Of a stretch of 64,000 bases of DNA, positions 10,522-20,217 are shown one piece after another (within the stretch, counting starts at the first letter, position 1; every line of letters begins with the position of its first letter). The notes beneath the pieces were generated by a model, which searched no databases, was not told where the DNA came from, and saw nothing but the letters and a program-made list of their open reading frames with translations. This stretch comes from Colwellia sp. 20A7 (GTDB lineage Bacteria; Pseudomonadota; Gammaproteobacteria; Enterobacterales; Alteromonadaceae): NCBI RefSeq assembly GCF_009832865.1, contig NZ_CP047130.1, positions 2,976,001 through 3,040,000 of the forward strand, read 5' to 3'. A program made the position numbers and the translations under genes.

Positions 10522-10671
10522 GTGAATAACTCTCAAATGTATACCTTGACCATAAAAATGGTGGGTATATGCCAAATATTAAGTAGCGAGGGCGAAATTA
10601 TTATTAACACAAAGTGATAATAAACAATTTACTTGCAAGCCTGTACTACCAGCGTAAAGATAAAATTGGTG

Positions 10672-10712
10672 AATTAAGTTTTAAGCCTTATTTAAAAGGA
10701 TAAAACTTAATT
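10672..10712 (-). promoter_or_regulatory. Hairpin in infC-rpmI leader, candidate L20-type control element
   Basis: Arms AATTAAGTTTTA (10672-10683) and TAAAACTTAATT (10701-10712) pair perfectly, with an inner CCTT/AAGG stem (10686-10689 with 10696-10699). It begins 17 bases after the infC stop. In E. coli this intergenic region binds L20 to repress rpmI-rplT; that role here is by position only. Alternatively it is an attenuator or an RNA-processing site. Confidence 0.5.
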
Positions 10713-10729
10713 ACTTGTCAAACCAAAGA

Positions 10730-11281
10730 TTATCTATTTTTAGGGGCTAGAACCATCACCATTTGACGACCTTCCGCTCTACGCGGAAAGAATTCTAGAA
10801 CAGTTAGTTCTGCTAAATCGTTTTTAACGCGAGTTAGTAGTTCTAAACCAAGTTCTTGGTGGGCCATTTCACGGCCACGGAAACGTAATGTTACCTTGAC
10901 CTTGTCGCCGCCTTCTAAAAAGCGTTTCAGGTTACGTAATTTCACCTGATAATCGCCTTCATCTGTACCAGGACGGAATTTAATTTCCTTAACCTGTATT
11001 TGTTTCTGCTTTTTACGTTGCTCTTTCTGTTCTTTAGATTTCTCATAAAGAAACTTGCCGTAATCCATAACGCGGAGTACCGGAGGTTTAGCCGTAGGGC
11101 TTATTTCAACAAGATCGACACCTGCTTCTTCCGCTTGGTTCATAGCTTCATCTAATGTAACTATGCCACCCGCTTCGCCGTCAAACTTAATTAAACGAAC
11201 TTCATTATCAGGAATACCTGTGATTAACTCATTTAAACGATGTGCTGGCTCTTTTTGCCCGCCTCGTTGTCCACCTTTAAT
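10730..11281 (-). CDS. infC: Translation initiation factor IF-3, probable AUU start
   Basis: Binds the 30S subunit and checks start codon and initiator tRNA. The sequence [20 protein letters not shown], the long basic linker ([20 protein letters not shown]) and [13 protein letters not shown] are diagnostic. An ATG exists at 11287, but the ribosome binding site GGAGG is only 3 bases from it; the ATT two codons later (11281) is 9 bases from GGAGG and is followed by AAA-GGT-GG, as in E. coli infC, which starts AUU-AAA-GGC-GG. I therefore place the start at ATT, which gives 183 residues. IF-3 rejects such non-canonical starts, so this allows autorepression. Confidence 0.93.
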   Translation of the reverse strand: MKGGQRGGQKEPAHRLNELITGIPDNEVRLIKFDGEAGGIVTLDEAMNQAEEAGVDLVEISPTAKPPVLRVMDYGKFLYEKSKEQKEQRKKQKQIQVKEIKFRPGTDEGDYQVKLRNLKRFLEGGDKVKVTLRFRGREMAHQELGLELLTRVKNDLAELTVLEFFPRRAEGRQMVMVLAPKNR

Positions 11282-11400
11282 AGCCATGTTCCTCCAAAGA
11301 ACTTTGTTCCAAGTAATCGACGTTATTATAATTTAGCGATTACTCAGATTAAAAAATATTTTTATGTTTGTTTTATACTCTATTATAAGTAATTTTCTCT

Positions 11401-13311
11401 CTAAGTACGAGAACTAACTTCTTCACTTAATTTTGTAATAAAGCTATCAACAGACATTTTACCTAAATCTTCACCACTTCGAGTTCGTACTGCAATTTCG
11501 CCAGATTCCATTTCTTGATCACCGACTACTAACAAATATGGAACTCTCTTTAAAGTGTGCTCGCGGATTTTAAAGCCTATCTTCTCATTTCTCAAGTCTA
11601 ACTTTGCTCTAAATCCATTTTCTTTTAGTTTTTTCACTACTTTTTGACAATATTCGCTCTGTTTGTCCGTAATATTCATTAATGTCACTTGAATTGGAGA
11701 TAACCACGTTGGAAACTTCCCAGTGAACTCTTCAATTAAAATACCAATAAAACGTTCAAGTGAACCTAAAATTGCACGATGAATCATGACAGGAATATAG
11801 CGTTCGTTATCTTCACCAACATAAGTTGCGCCTAAACGCTCTGGTAAAGCAAAATCTAATTGCACTGTGCCACATTGCCAAGCACGACCTAAACAATCCA
11901 TTAACGTGAATTCAATTTTAGGACCGTAAAAAGCACCTTCACCCGGTAAGTATTCAAACTTAATATTACTGTCTGTTAATGCTTGTGCTAAACCTGCTTC
12001 CGCTTTATCCCAAATTTCATCACTACCAATGCGATTTTCTGGACGCGTAGACAATTTAACAACAATATCTTCAAAGCCAAACGAACCGTAAACGTCATAT
12101 ACCATTTCGATACATTTTTTCACTTCGTCTTGAACTTGTGATTCCATACAGAAAATATGCGCATCATCTTGTGTAAAGCCACGAACACGCATTAAGCCAT
12201 GTAAAGAGCCTGACGGTTCATTACGATGACAACAGCCAAATTCAGCAATACGTAAAGGTAAATCACGGTATGATTTTAAACCTTGGTTAAATATTTGCAC
12301 ATGACCAGGGCAGTTCATTGGTTTTATTGCGTATTCACGCTTTTCAGATTCAGTAGTAAACATGCCATCAGCATATTTGTCCCAGTGACCTGACTTTTCC
12401 CAAAGACTTCTGTCCATCATCATTGGTGCTTTAACTTCGTCGTAATCATACTCATGTAGTTTTTCACGCACGAATTTTTCTAATTCAGTGTAGATTGTCC
12501 AACCGTCGTTATGCCAAAACACCATGCCTGGCGCTTCTTCTTGCCAATGGAATAAATCTAATGTTTTACCAATTTTACGGTGATCACGCTTTTCAGCTTC
12601 AGCTAAACGAACAATATACGCTTTAAGTTGTTTTTTATCTGCCCATGCAGTGCCGTAAATACGTTGCAACATTTTGTTGTCTGAATTACCGCGCCAGTAA
12701 GCACCCGCAACTTTCATTAATTTAAAATGATGGCAATGACGCATACTTGGTACATGAGGACCACGACACATATCAATGTATTCTTGATGATGATATAGCG
12801 CAGGTGTGTCTGTTTTCTCGATGTTTTGATCAAGAATTTCTAATTTGTATGTTTCACCGCGTTCAGTAAATGCGTCGTAAGCATCTTGCCAAGAACCGGT
12901 TTTTTTCACAACTTCATAACCAGTACGGGCTAACTCAGTCATGCGTTTTTCTAATTTCACTAAATCATCTTCAGTGATTGATTCTTCTAAATCAACATCA
13001 TAATAAAAACCATTATCGATGGTTGGGCCTATAGCCATTTTAACATTAGGGTATAGTTGCTTAATAGCATGCCCTAATAAATGCGCACATGAATGACGAA
13101 TGATCTCAAGCCCTTCACTATCTTTACTGGTAATAAGTTGTAAAGCAGCATCTTGGGTGATTAATTCACAAGCATCAACAAGATTTCCGTCGATACGACC
13201 AGCAATAGTTGCTTTCGCTAAACCAGGGCCAATATCAAGTGCTACATCCATTACAGATACTGCATTGTCAAATGAACGTTGTGAACCATCTGGGAGAGTA
13301 ATTACAGGCAT
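11401..13311 (-). CDS. thrS: Threonyl-tRNA synthetase
   Basis: Charges tRNA-Thr and edits misacylated serine. 636 residues in the usual order: TGS domain (1-61), the second additional domain with editing motif HxxxH ([10 protein letters not shown] near 73-80), the class II core with the zinc site around MNCPGH and [18 protein letters not shown] (motif 2), and a C-terminal anticodon-binding domain from about 535. First gene of thrS-infC-rpmI-rplT, with 119 bases to infC. In E. coli ThrS represses its own mRNA; I did not resolve such an operator here. Confidence 0.97.
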   Translation of the reverse strand: MPVITLPDGSQRSFDNAVSVMDVALDIGPGLAKATIAGRIDGNLVDACELITQDAALQLITSKDSEGLEIIRHSCAHLLGHAIKQLYPNVKMAIGPTIDNGFYYDVDLEESITEDDLVKLEKRMTELARTGYEVVKKTGSWQDAYDAFTERGETYKLEILDQNIEKTDTPALYHHQEYIDMCRGPHVPSMRHCHHFKLMKVAGAYWRGNSDNKMLQRIYGTAWADKKQLKAYIVRLAEAEKRDHRKIGKTLDLFHWQEEAPGMVFWHNDGWTIYTELEKFVREKLHEYDYDEVKAPMMMDRSLWEKSGHWDKYADGMFTTESEKREYAIKPMNCPGHVQIFNQGLKSYRDLPLRIAEFGCCHRNEPSGSLHGLMRVRGFTQDDAHIFCMESQVQDEVKKCIEMVYDVYGSFGFEDIVVKLSTRPENRIGSDEIWDKAEAGLAQALTDSNIKFEYLPGEGAFYGPKIEFTLMDCLGRAWQCGTVQLDFALPERLGATYVGEDNERYIPVMIHRAILGSLERFIGILIEEFTGKFPTWLSPIQVTLMNITDKQSEYCQKVVKKLKENGFRAKLDLRNEKIGFKIREHTLKRVPYLLVVGDQEMESGEIAVRTRSGEDLGKMSVDSFITKLSEEVSSRT

Positions 13312-13490
13312 TAAATTTCCTTGTCAGTGGCGACACACACTAAGTGCCGCTTGATGTTTATTATGTTTAAAGTAAATGAAAAATCGATAAATATTGGAGA
13401 TTATTCTAACGCATTAAACTCAACTTACAGCTGCTTAGAATAATTCGAGGTCCGCAATATAGGGCAATTTAGCTTAATTTGCAATTTTTT

Positions 13491-13508
13491 TAGTCACTAT
13501 AGTGACTA
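13491..13508. repeat. 18-bp perfect palindrome over a stop codon
   Basis: TAGTCACTATAGTGACTA is fully self-complementary and overlaps the TAG stop of the FAD-dependent dehydrogenase gene. It is too short and unlooped for a normal terminator and may bind a dimeric protein. Confidence 0.5.
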
Positions 13509-15179
13509 TTCAAGCATTGATAACGCCATTGCTTCGGCTATTTTAATACCATCAATGCCCGCCGATAAAATACCACCGGCATAACCTGCGCCTTCACCTG
13601 CTGGGTATAAACCTTTAGTATTTAAACTTTGCAGTGTTGTTCTATCACGCGTTATTTGTATAGGTGAAGAGGTACGTGTTTCAACGGCAGTTAACGTAGC
13701 GTCTTTCATCGAGAAGCCTTTAATTTTACGCTCAAAAGCAGGTAACGCTTCTCTAATAGCCGTAACAGCATAATCAGGTAATGCTTCACTTAAATCACAA
13801 TAAACCACACCTGGTTTATAAGAAGGTATAACACTACCGTGCTCACCCGTTTTATTTCCTACTAAAAAATCACCAACAAGCTGCACAGGTGCATCGTAAT
13901 TTTCACCACCCATTCTAAAAGCTTGCTCTTCTAACCGACGTTGAAATTCAATACCCGCTAATACCGAGTCGTCTTTAGAGGCAAATTTACCCGAGGTATA
14001 ATCTTTTGGCTCTATACCCACCACAATGGCACTGTTTGCATTACGCTCGTGGCGAGAGTATTGGCTCATACCATTAGTAACTAATCGACCTTCCTCTGAT
14101 GCTGCAGCTACTACCGTACCACCTGGGCACATACAGAAACTATAAACACTTCGGCCATTACTCGCATGATGAACAAGTTTATAATCTGCCGCGCCTAAAA
14201 TTTCATTACCGGCATTTTCACCAAAACGTGCTTCATCAATAACTGATTGCTCATGCTCGATACGAAAACCAACTGAAAAAGGTTTAGCTTTAATAAAAAC
14301 ACCTTCGTTATAAAGCATTTTAAAGGTGTCTCTTGCGCTATGCCCTATCGCCAAAGCAATGTGACTTGTTGCAATATGTTCACCACTTGCTAGCGTTAAC
14401 CCCGTTACTTGTTTTGCAGTAAAGTCGGTTAGTTCATCTTCATCAAACGTAATACTTTCGTCATTTTCAAAATGAATTTGTTCAACCCTTTCACCAAAGC
14501 GCACTTCGCCGCCCAATTCAAAAATTTTCGCACGCATTTTTTCAACCATAGTCACTAGTTTAAACGTACCAATATGTGGCTTGCTTACATATAAAATTTC
14601 TTCTGGTGCGCCTGCATCAACAAACTCATGCAAAACTTTTCGGCTATAGTGCTTAGTATCTTTTACTTGGCTGTATAATTTGCCATCAGAGAACGTACCC
14701 GCCCCGCCTTCGCCAAACTGTACATTTGACTCAGTATTTAATATTTTTTTACGCCAAAAACCAAAGGTATCTTTAGTGCGCTCTCTTACTTCTTTACCAC
14801 GTTCTAAAATAATTGGTTTAAAGCCCATTTGTGCTAATACTAAACCAACAAATAAACCACAAGGGCCCATACCAATAACAACAGGACGTTGTTTTAGTTT
14901 TTCAGGTGCTTGTGCGACAAACTTATAAGCCATGTCAGGCGTTACTTTCACATGCGGGTCTTTACTAAAAGCAGCCAGTAATGCTTCATCCTTAGTTGTA
15001 GTAATATCTAAGGTATAAATTAAGAAAATATTATTTTTTTTACGAGCATCATACCCACGTTTAAACACGGTAAAATTAACTAATTCAGCTTTAGTAATCG
15101 CAAGTTTTTCAAGTATTGCCTGCTCAATAGCATCAGCTGGATGATCTAAAGGTAATTTAATATCGGTTAAACGCAACAT
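13506..15179 (-). CDS. FAD-dependent dehydrogenase (COG2509-like)
   Basis: 557 residues. The N-terminal 90-residue domain with FKRGYDARKKNNIFLIYTLD is typical of this uncharacterised family, followed by an FAD Rossmann fold (VVIGMGPCGLFVGLVLAQMG) and a C-terminal FAD motif ending SAGIDGIKIAEAMA. The start is set at the ATG at 15179; the frame extends to 15302 but that extra 41-residue part is unconserved and overlaps likely promoter sequence. Cytoplasmic; substrate unknown. It is divergent from fdxA, 147 bases away, so the two could share regulation. Confidence 0.87.
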   Translation of the reverse strand: MLRLTDIKLPLDHPADAIEQAILEKLAITKAELVNFTVFKRGYDARKKNNIFLIYTLDITTTKDEALLAAFSKDPHVKVTPDMAYKFVAQAPEKLKQRPVVIGMGPCGLFVGLVLAQMGFKPIILERGKEVRERTKDTFGFWRKKILNTESNVQFGEGGAGTFSDGKLYSQVKDTKHYSRKVLHEFVDAGAPEEILYVSKPHIGTFKLVTMVEKMRAKIFELGGEVRFGERVEQIHFENDESITFDEDELTDFTAKQVTGLTLASGEHIATSHIALAIGHSARDTFKMLYNEGVFIKAKPFSVGFRIEHEQSVIDEARFGENAGNEILGAADYKLVHHASNGRSVYSFCMCPGGTVVAAASEEGRLVTNGMSQYSRHERNANSAIVVGIEPKDYTSGKFASKDDSVLAGIEFQRRLEEQAFRMGGENYDAPVQLVGDFLVGNKTGEHGSVIPSYKPGVVYCDLSEALPDYAVTAIREALPAFERKIKGFSMKDATLTAVETRTSSPIQITRDRTTLQSLNTKGLYPAGEGAGYAGGILSAGIDGIKIAEAMALSMLE

Positions 15180-15325
15180 GGTCTGAGATCCAAAAATAAG
15201 GGCTGTATATAAAATATGGCGGCATTTTACCTGATAGTAAGACGCATACCAATTAAAACAAGAGATTGAATTTAAAATAAAGCAAGGTATGATCCACACC
15301 AAATTGATTAAAGAGTAAATAAATT

Positions 15326-15655
15326 ATGGCTTTTGTTGTTACCGATAATTGTATTCGCTGTAAATACACAGATTGTGTTGCGGTATGTCCGGCAGACGCT
15401 TTTTTTGAAGGACCAAACTTTCTTGTTATTAACCCAGACGATTGTATTGACTGTGATTTATGCCCAGTAGAATGCCCTGCAGGTGCTATTTACCAAGAAG
15501 ATGAAGTACCTGAAGATCAAAAAGAATTTATTAAATTAAATGCTGAACTATCACAAATATGGCCAAGAATTACTGAGATTAAAGACGCGCCTGATGATGC
15601 AAAAGAATGGGATGGTGTTGAGAATAAATTAAAATTTTTAGAAATTGAAGATTAA
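15326..15655 (+). CDS. fdxA: Ferredoxin FdxA (7Fe-8S type)
   Basis: 109 residues with [20 protein letters not shown] and cysteines C9, C12, C17, C21, then a second cluster motif [12 protein letters not shown]. The first motif's spacing (CxxCxxxxCxxxCP) marks a 3Fe-4S plus 4Fe-4S ferredoxin of the Azotobacter FdI type; the C-terminal acidic extension (about 60-109) is also typical of this family. Soluble electron carrier, partner unknown. It is divergent from an FAD-dependent dehydrogenase gene, which is a possible but unproven partner. Confidence 0.95.
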   Translation: MAFVVTDNCIRCKYTDCVAVCPADAFFEGPNFLVINPDDCIDCDLCPVECPAGAIYQEDEVPEDQKEFIKLNAELSQIWPRITEIKDAPDDAKEWDGVENKLKFLEIED

Positions 15656-15815
15656 CCAATAATTATATACTCAAGTTATCCGCTCAAAGACCGATATAAA
15701 GCTACTGAGGCAATCTTACTGATAACATAACTGATAACGTAACTAATATTAAGTTACCTTTTATTTGTCTTCAATACCTTATCAGTTCATCAATTTTATA
15801 AAATAGGAAGTCGTT

Positions 15816-16157
15816 ATGGACAACATGACTGTTAATATAAAAACACCAAATCATCAACCCAATCAAATAAACAAGTTTTCGACAATAAAAGATGATGAAG
15901 CATTAAATACCAATCCCCTTGCTTCTACTGAAAATAGCAAAACGGAAGAAGGTGAAGAAAAAGAAGACCCGTTAGACCAAATGATAGAAGAATTAGAAGA
16001 GCAAATAGCCGAACTAGCACAAGAAATAGCACAAGAAATAGCACAACTTAATACCAATGATGAAAGCTCACAAGAAAAAGCAAAAATATTAAATGCTGAG
16101 TTAGCAGGATTACAGGCACAGTTAATTGAATTAGTAAGCCAGAAACTTGGATCTTAA
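15816..16157 (+). CDS. Acidic coiled-coil hypothetical protein
   Basis: 113 residues, no signal peptide. The first 50 residues look disordered and Asn/Glu-rich; residues 51-110 form a predicted coiled coil with heptad-like repeats (QMIEELEEQIAELAQEIAQE). An imperfect internal repeat AQEIAQEIAQ arises from a short DNA duplication. The ATG at 15816 has a GGA motif 7 bases upstream. It slightly resembles FlxA-like small coiled-coil proteins, but low complexity makes this weak. Function unknown. Confidence 0.65.
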   Translation: MDNMTVNIKTPNHQPNQINKFSTIKDDEALNTNPLASTENSKTEEGEEKEDPLDQMIEELEEQIAELAQEIAQEIAQLNTNDESSQEKAKILNAELAGLQAQLIELVSQKLGS

Positions 16158-16374
16158 AAAGTAATAAATACCCCCTGTAATGAAATCGTTTACAGGCTCA
16201 TAATGATACCTAGCTATTTATTGTTAAACCTATCCTGAGTAATTATTCACTATGAATATGCGTAATAACAAACATTTTTTTAATAGTTAGCTGTAATGGT
16301 TGCCTGTGTTAGGCTTCTTCAATATGATGGCCTACCTTTAGACCTTTTATCTTATAGCCTACAGTCAAAACTTA

Positions 16375-17742
16375 ATGAATCTTACTCCCTTTTACACAAA
16401 TGTTAAAAGTTTAGCTAAACTTTCTTACCCTATTCTCATCGCACAGCTTATTCAAAATTTAATGGGATTCATTGATATTGTTATGGCTGGTCGAGTTAGC
16501 GCAATTGATATGGCTGCAGTCGCCGTAGCAAATAGTATTTGGCTACCCTTAATATTAACCATTTATGGCTTAGTGATGGCACTGGCTGTTATTGTTTCCC
16601 AACTAGCAGGTGCAAAAGACTACATAGCTATTAGTGAGCAAACCTATCAAACCGCTTGGATTGCGCTCGCATTAGGCCTATCGCTTATTGGGTTATATTA
16701 CTTGCTGGCCCCCATGATCGCGCCAGCGATTGAATTAGAAGGCAACTTAAAACCATTACTGTTTGATTATTTACGTTACATTGTGTGGGGGGCCCCTGGT
16801 TATTGCCTTTATTTAGTGTTAAGAAATTACGCTGAAGGGCTTTCATATACTAAACCAACCATGGTTATTAGCATTATTGGCTTATTGGTAAACATTCCGG
16901 CTAATTATATATTCATTTACGGCGAATTTGGTGCACCTGCATTAGGTGGCGCCGGTTGTGGTGTTGCTACTGCAATCGTCTATTGGGCAATGTTTATTGG
17001 TATGTTTTTATATGCCTTTTATTCAAAAACATTAAAAAAATCATCGCTGTTTGATAAATGGTATTGGCCTAGTTGGTCTAAAATTAAAAACATTTTAAAC
17101 CTAGGCACGCCTATCGCCTTATCCTTATTATTTGAAGTTAGCTTATTTGCCGTTGTTGCTATTATATTAGTGCCTTTTGGTGCTGAAACCGTTGCAAGCC
17201 ATCAAATAGCGCTTAACTTTAGTGGCTTGATCTTTATGGTGCCATTAAGTTTGGCTATGGCGACTACGATAAAAGTTGGTAACGCATTAGGTAATAAAAA
17301 TCACCAACAAGCAAAAGCCTATACCACGCACGCAATTGTTCTAGGCTTACTACTCGCTGTTTTTACCGCAATAATTACCCTAGTGTTCAGAGTACCTATT
17401 GTTGGCATTTATACTGATGAACTTCCTGTAATAGAGCTTGCAGCAAACATTATGCTTTTAGCAACCCTGTACCAGTTTTCAGACACCGTACAAGTTGTTT
17501 CCGCAGGCGCATTACGTGGCTATAAAGATACCAAATCTATTTTATATATCACGTTCGTTTCATATTGGTTAATTGGCTTGCCTGTAGGGATAGTGCTAGG
17601 CATTACCGACTGGTTTGTTCCCAAAATGGGCGCTTATGGTTTTTGGATAGGGTTTATCGTCGGTTTATCTACTGCGGCAGTATTACTTGCTTGGCGTTTA
17701 AAGGTAGTTCAAGCCCGTCTTGCGTTAAAAACAATCAATTAA
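16375..17742 (+). CDS. MATE family efflux transporter (NorM-like)
   Basis: 455 residues with twelve hydrophobic helices arranged as two MatE halves. The N-terminal PILIAQLIQNLMGFIDIVMA stretch and the following GRVSAIDMAAVAVANSIW are typical of NorM-type sodium- or proton-coupled multidrug exporters of the inner membrane. The second half begins near residue 230 (LGTPIALSLLFEVS). It lies alone, directly upstream of tRNA-Val. Substrate specificity cannot be assigned. Confidence 0.92.
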   Translation: MNLTPFYTNVKSLAKLSYPILIAQLIQNLMGFIDIVMAGRVSAIDMAAVAVANSIWLPLILTIYGLVMALAVIVSQLAGAKDYIAISEQTYQTAWIALALGLSLIGLYYLLAPMIAPAIELEGNLKPLLFDYLRYIVWGAPGYCLYLVLRNYAEGLSYTKPTMVISIIGLLVNIPANYIFIYGEFGAPALGGAGCGVATAIVYWAMFIGMFLYAFYSKTLKKSSLFDKWYWPSWSKIKNILNLGTPIALSLLFEVSLFAVVAIILVPFGAETVASHQIALNFSGLIFMVPLSLAMATTIKVGNALGNKNHQQAKAYTTHAIVLGLLLAVFTAIITLVFRVPIVGIYTDELPVIELAANIMLLATLYQFSDTVQVVSAGALRGYKDTKSILYITFVSYWLIGLPVGIVLGITDWFVPKMGAYGFWIGFIVGLSTAAVLLAWRLKVVQARLALKTIN

Positions 17743-17834
17743 ACTTTATTTAAGCGAATTTAAGCAAAAGCGCTTGCAAGGACATAAGTTGACGGCTAAC
17801 ATAGCGCCCGTTGATTGATTCAATTAAGCATTTT

Positions 17835-17911
17835 GCTCGCTTAGCTCAGTTGGTTAGAGTACTTGCATGACATGCAAGGTGTCGCAGGTTCGAGTCCCGC
17901 AGCGAGCACCA
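17835..17911 (+). tRNA. tRNA-Val (anticodon GAC)
   Basis: Cloverleaf: acceptor GCTCGCT/AGCGAGC, D-arm GCTC-AGTTGGTTA-GAGT, anticodon arm CTTGC-ATGACAT-GCAAG with GAC at positions 34-36, T-arm GCAGG-TTCGAGT-CCCGC, then ACCA encoded in the DNA. GAC reads GUC and GUU valine codons. A terminator follows at 17937. An integrase relic lies 160 bases downstream, so the tRNA is a likely past integration site. Confidence 0.95.
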
Positions 17912-17936
17912 AATTAGGTTCATTAAGAACCCAAAG

Positions 17937-17977
17937 AAACCCGTAATATTATAGAGATATAATGTTACGGGTTTTTT
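17937..17977 (+). terminator. Intrinsic terminator after tRNA-Val
   Basis: AAACCCGTAAtATTATA pairs with TATAATgTTACGGGTTT and a run of six T ends the stem. It closes the tRNA transcript. Confidence 0.88.
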
Positions 17978-18019
17978 ATTGTCTGTAACGTGCATAACAA
18001 CCTAATACCATCCATTAAA

Positions 18020-18072
18020 AAAGCGGTACCATAAGCGGTACTGGTTTCAATTACATAATCTGGTACCGCTTT
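18020..18072. repeat. Inverted repeat directly before the integrase relic
   Basis: AAAGCGGTACC (18020-18030) and GGTACCGCTTT (18062-18072) are perfect inverses, with another AAGCGGTAC copy at about 18033 between them. It abuts the relic's ATG and may be the remains of the integrase promoter or arm-type binding sites. Confidence 0.5.
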
Positions 18073-18307
18073 ATGGCTAAAGTCACTCCCCTTTCAAACG
18101 CCTAAAGCAACTAATATGGCAAGCATTAGACCTGATGAACTTCGTAAGCTAATGAATGATTTAAGTTACGCCAGTATCAAGTTAGTTACGCGATGTTTAA
18201 TTGAATGGCAATTGCATACCATGACACGTCCGAGTGAAAGTGCAAAAGTTCCTATAACCCCACAAACTATTGAAATTTTAGCCCGCTCCCCCCCTTCGCC
18301 AATATAA
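18073..18307 (+). pseudogene. P4-type tyrosine integrase relic with internal deletions
   Basis: An ATG at 18073 gives MAKVTPLSN then a stop, the typical first residues of P4-like (DUF4102) integrases. In another frame, from 18116, comes ASIRPDELRKLMNDLSYASI and then TRCLIEWQLHTMTRPSES, the strongly conserved start of the catalytic domain with the first catalytic Arg (TRPSE). This jumps to KVPITPQTIEIL, normally well downstream. A full gene is about 400 codons; only about 75 remain. It sits 160 bases after tRNA-Val, where such integrases insert. Clearly non-functional. Confidence 0.85.
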
Positions 18308-18409
18308 ATAACCATAGAACATAAACTAAACGAACCTTTATTATTATTGTTATCTAGGTTAAAACAGAGTAAAACGAAACAAACGCTTATATTTTACAAA
18401 ACCACTTGC

Positions 18410-18457
18410 TATACTCATAATAATATAAACGAATGTTTAGATATCATTATGAGTATA
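18410..18457. promoter_or_regulatory. Palindromic operator over the hipB start
   Basis: TATACTCATAAT (18410-18421) and ATTATGAGTATA (18446-18457) are perfect 12-bp inverses spaced by 24 bases; the right arm includes the hipB ATG. HipB-type antitoxins repress their own operon through such paired sites, so this is the probable autoregulatory operator. HipB binding here is inferred. Confidence 0.65.
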
Positions 18458-18730
18458 CAGATAAAGAAAATAGAACAATTAGGATTATTGAGTAAATTGG
18501 TTAGAAAATCGCAAAATATTCGCCAAGATGACTTAGGCATGATGACAGATAATAGCCATGTTTTTATTGGTCAATTTGAAAACGGTAAAGATACCGTTGA
18601 AATAGGCCGGGTACTAAAAATCATGGAAGAACTGGGTATTCGTTTATATGCAGACCTGCCTCCAGAGTTAAATGAAAATGAGCTTAAAGAAAAAATAGCA
18701 TTACTCTTATCGACAAGTAAGGACAAATAG
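18449..18730 (+). CDS. hipB: HipB-like antitoxin, helix-turn-helix
   Basis: 93 residues from the ATG at 18449. An XRE-type helix-turn-helix covers about residues 12-70 (LGLLSKLVRKSQNIRQDDLG, then a recognition-helix region and FENGKDTVEIGRVLKIMEEL). It ends one base before hipA, so the pair is an operon. HipB neutralises the HipA kinase and represses the operon. A longer in-frame version from 18347 would read through the palindromic operator and is rejected. It lies next to a tRNA and an integrase relic, consistent with horizontal acquisition. Confidence 0.85.
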   Translation: MSIQIKKIEQLGLLSKLVRKSQNIRQDDLGMMTDNSHVFIGQFENGKDTVEIGRVLKIMEELGIRLYADLPPELNENELKEKIALLLSTSKDK

Positions 18731-18731
18731 C

Positions 18732-20006
18732 ATGATAGCAATAGAAACTAGGCTATTAATTGTTTATTTCGAAAATCATGTTATTGGCAAGCTGCAAGAA
18801 TATAATAATACTTGGCAGTTTACCTATCATGAAAGCTGGTTAACTACACCACTAGGATTTGATATATCACCCCATTTATCACGCCAAACTCAACCTCATA
18901 TTGATGGTGCTAGTGAACGTCACGTGCAATGGTTTTTCGATAACTTACTGCCCGAAGAAGATGCTAGAACATTACTGGCTCGCGATGCGGAAGTAACTAA
19001 AGATGATGTGTTTGGTCTATTGGAATACTATGGAGCAGAATCTGCAGGGGCTTTAACATTGTTACCCGTGGGGAAAATAAATCCAGCGGGCACATTCGAT
19101 GAATTATCATTAGAAGTGTTATCTGAGCGCATTAAAAAGCTACCGAAAATATCACTTAACAAAGGCGCAAAAAAAAGAATGTCGCTTGCTGGGGCTCAAC
19201 ACAAGCTTGCAGTCGTCTTTCATCAAGGACAATTATACGAGCCTTCTGGTTCAGCGCCTTCAAGTCATATATTAAAACCTGATCACCCTAAACCTGATGA
19301 GTATTGGCAATCAACAAGAAATGAATGGTTTGTTATGTCACTTGCCAAAAGCTTGGGATTTGATATTCCTGCTGTTAATTTAATTTATGTACCTGAGCCT
19401 GTTTATCTTGTTGAGCGTTTTGATCGTGACAATACATGGCCTGATCAAAGCAGACTTCACATGTTAGACGCATGCCAATTACTAGCGCTTGATAAAGCAT
19501 TCAAATATAAAAGCAGTAATGTAGAGTCATTATGCATATTGAATGATCACTGTCGTAATAAAGCAAAAACCAGAATGCTATTGTTTAACTGGGCGGTGTT
19601 TAATGCCATTGTTGGCAATACTGACGCTCATTTGAAAAACTTATCTTTTTTTATAACGAACGATGCTATTACGTTAACACCCCATTATGACCTATTGAGT
19701 ACAGCTATATATGCTGATAGTAATCGTTTATTTGATGATGAATTATCTCAGCCTATGGGCGAAGCGAGAACACTTGGTCAATTAACCGTTAAAGATGTTG
19801 TCTTATTTGGTGAATCTTTAGGGTTGAAGGAAAAGCAGTGTTTAAAGCAACTGAAAGCCTTATTATCTTCAATAGAAGAAAGAGCGATGCTTTTATATTC
19901 TGAAGTAGAAGCATTACCTACTAATATTTATAAAGCAGGTGAATTACGCATGCTTCGAGAGATAATACACATCATCATAAAAGAAATGGTTAAAAGACTT
20001 TCTTAA
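18732..20006 (+). CDS. hipA: HipA-type serine/threonine kinase toxin
   Basis: 424 residues, close to the 440 of E. coli HipA. N-terminal HipA_N domain (FFDNLLPEEDAR, residues 68-79) and C-terminal kinase domain: the Ser151-containing P-loop SLAGAQHKLAV, ATP-binding Lys182 (HILKP), NEWFVMSLAKSLG, VERFDR, catalytic Asp298 in GNTDAHLKN and the metal-binding Asp320 in PHYDLL. All key residues are kept, so it looks active. In E. coli HipA phosphorylates GltX and causes persistence; the target here is unknown. Operon with hipB. Confidence 0.92.
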   Translation: MIAIETRLLIVYFENHVIGKLQEYNNTWQFTYHESWLTTPLGFDISPHLSRQTQPHIDGASERHVQWFFDNLLPEEDARTLLARDAEVTKDDVFGLLEYYGAESAGALTLLPVGKINPAGTFDELSLEVLSERIKKLPKISLNKGAKKRMSLAGAQHKLAVVFHQGQLYEPSGSAPSSHILKPDHPKPDEYWQSTRNEWFVMSLAKSLGFDIPAVNLIYVPEPVYLVERFDRDNTWPDQSRLHMLDACQLLALDKAFKYKSSNVESLCILNDHCRNKAKTRMLLFNWAVFNAIVGNTDAHLKNLSFFITNDAITLTPHYDLLSTAIYADSNRLFDDELSQPMGEARTLGQLTVKDVVLFGESLGLKEKQCLKQLKALLSSIEERAMLLYSEVEALPTNIYKAGELRMLREIIHIIIKEMVKRLS

Positions 20007-20217
20007 CCAATAAACATCAAATTAATTAGCATACAGATACGGACATTCACCGCTTAGCAAGTTAATATCATTGTGTTGCTTGGTAAATAAGGACTCACCG
20101 AAAAGCGATACCAATGCTGACATACTTCATCTCAAGCGAGAAAGTAAGTGTAATAGTAAAGAGGTGACGTTTAATCAGAAGTTTATGGATGTACCATTGT
20201 TCTTCCCATGTTAACGT

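Noticed and set aside
16183..16196. CCTGTAA…TTACAGG hairpin after the coiled-coil gene
   Set aside because: Short, weak stem and no T tract; left unannotated.
20026..20127. Short minus-strand frame starting MSALVSLFGESLFTKQHNDI
   Set aside because: Composition looks coding-like, but only about 33 codons, no ribosome binding site and no family recognised; possibly a remnant.
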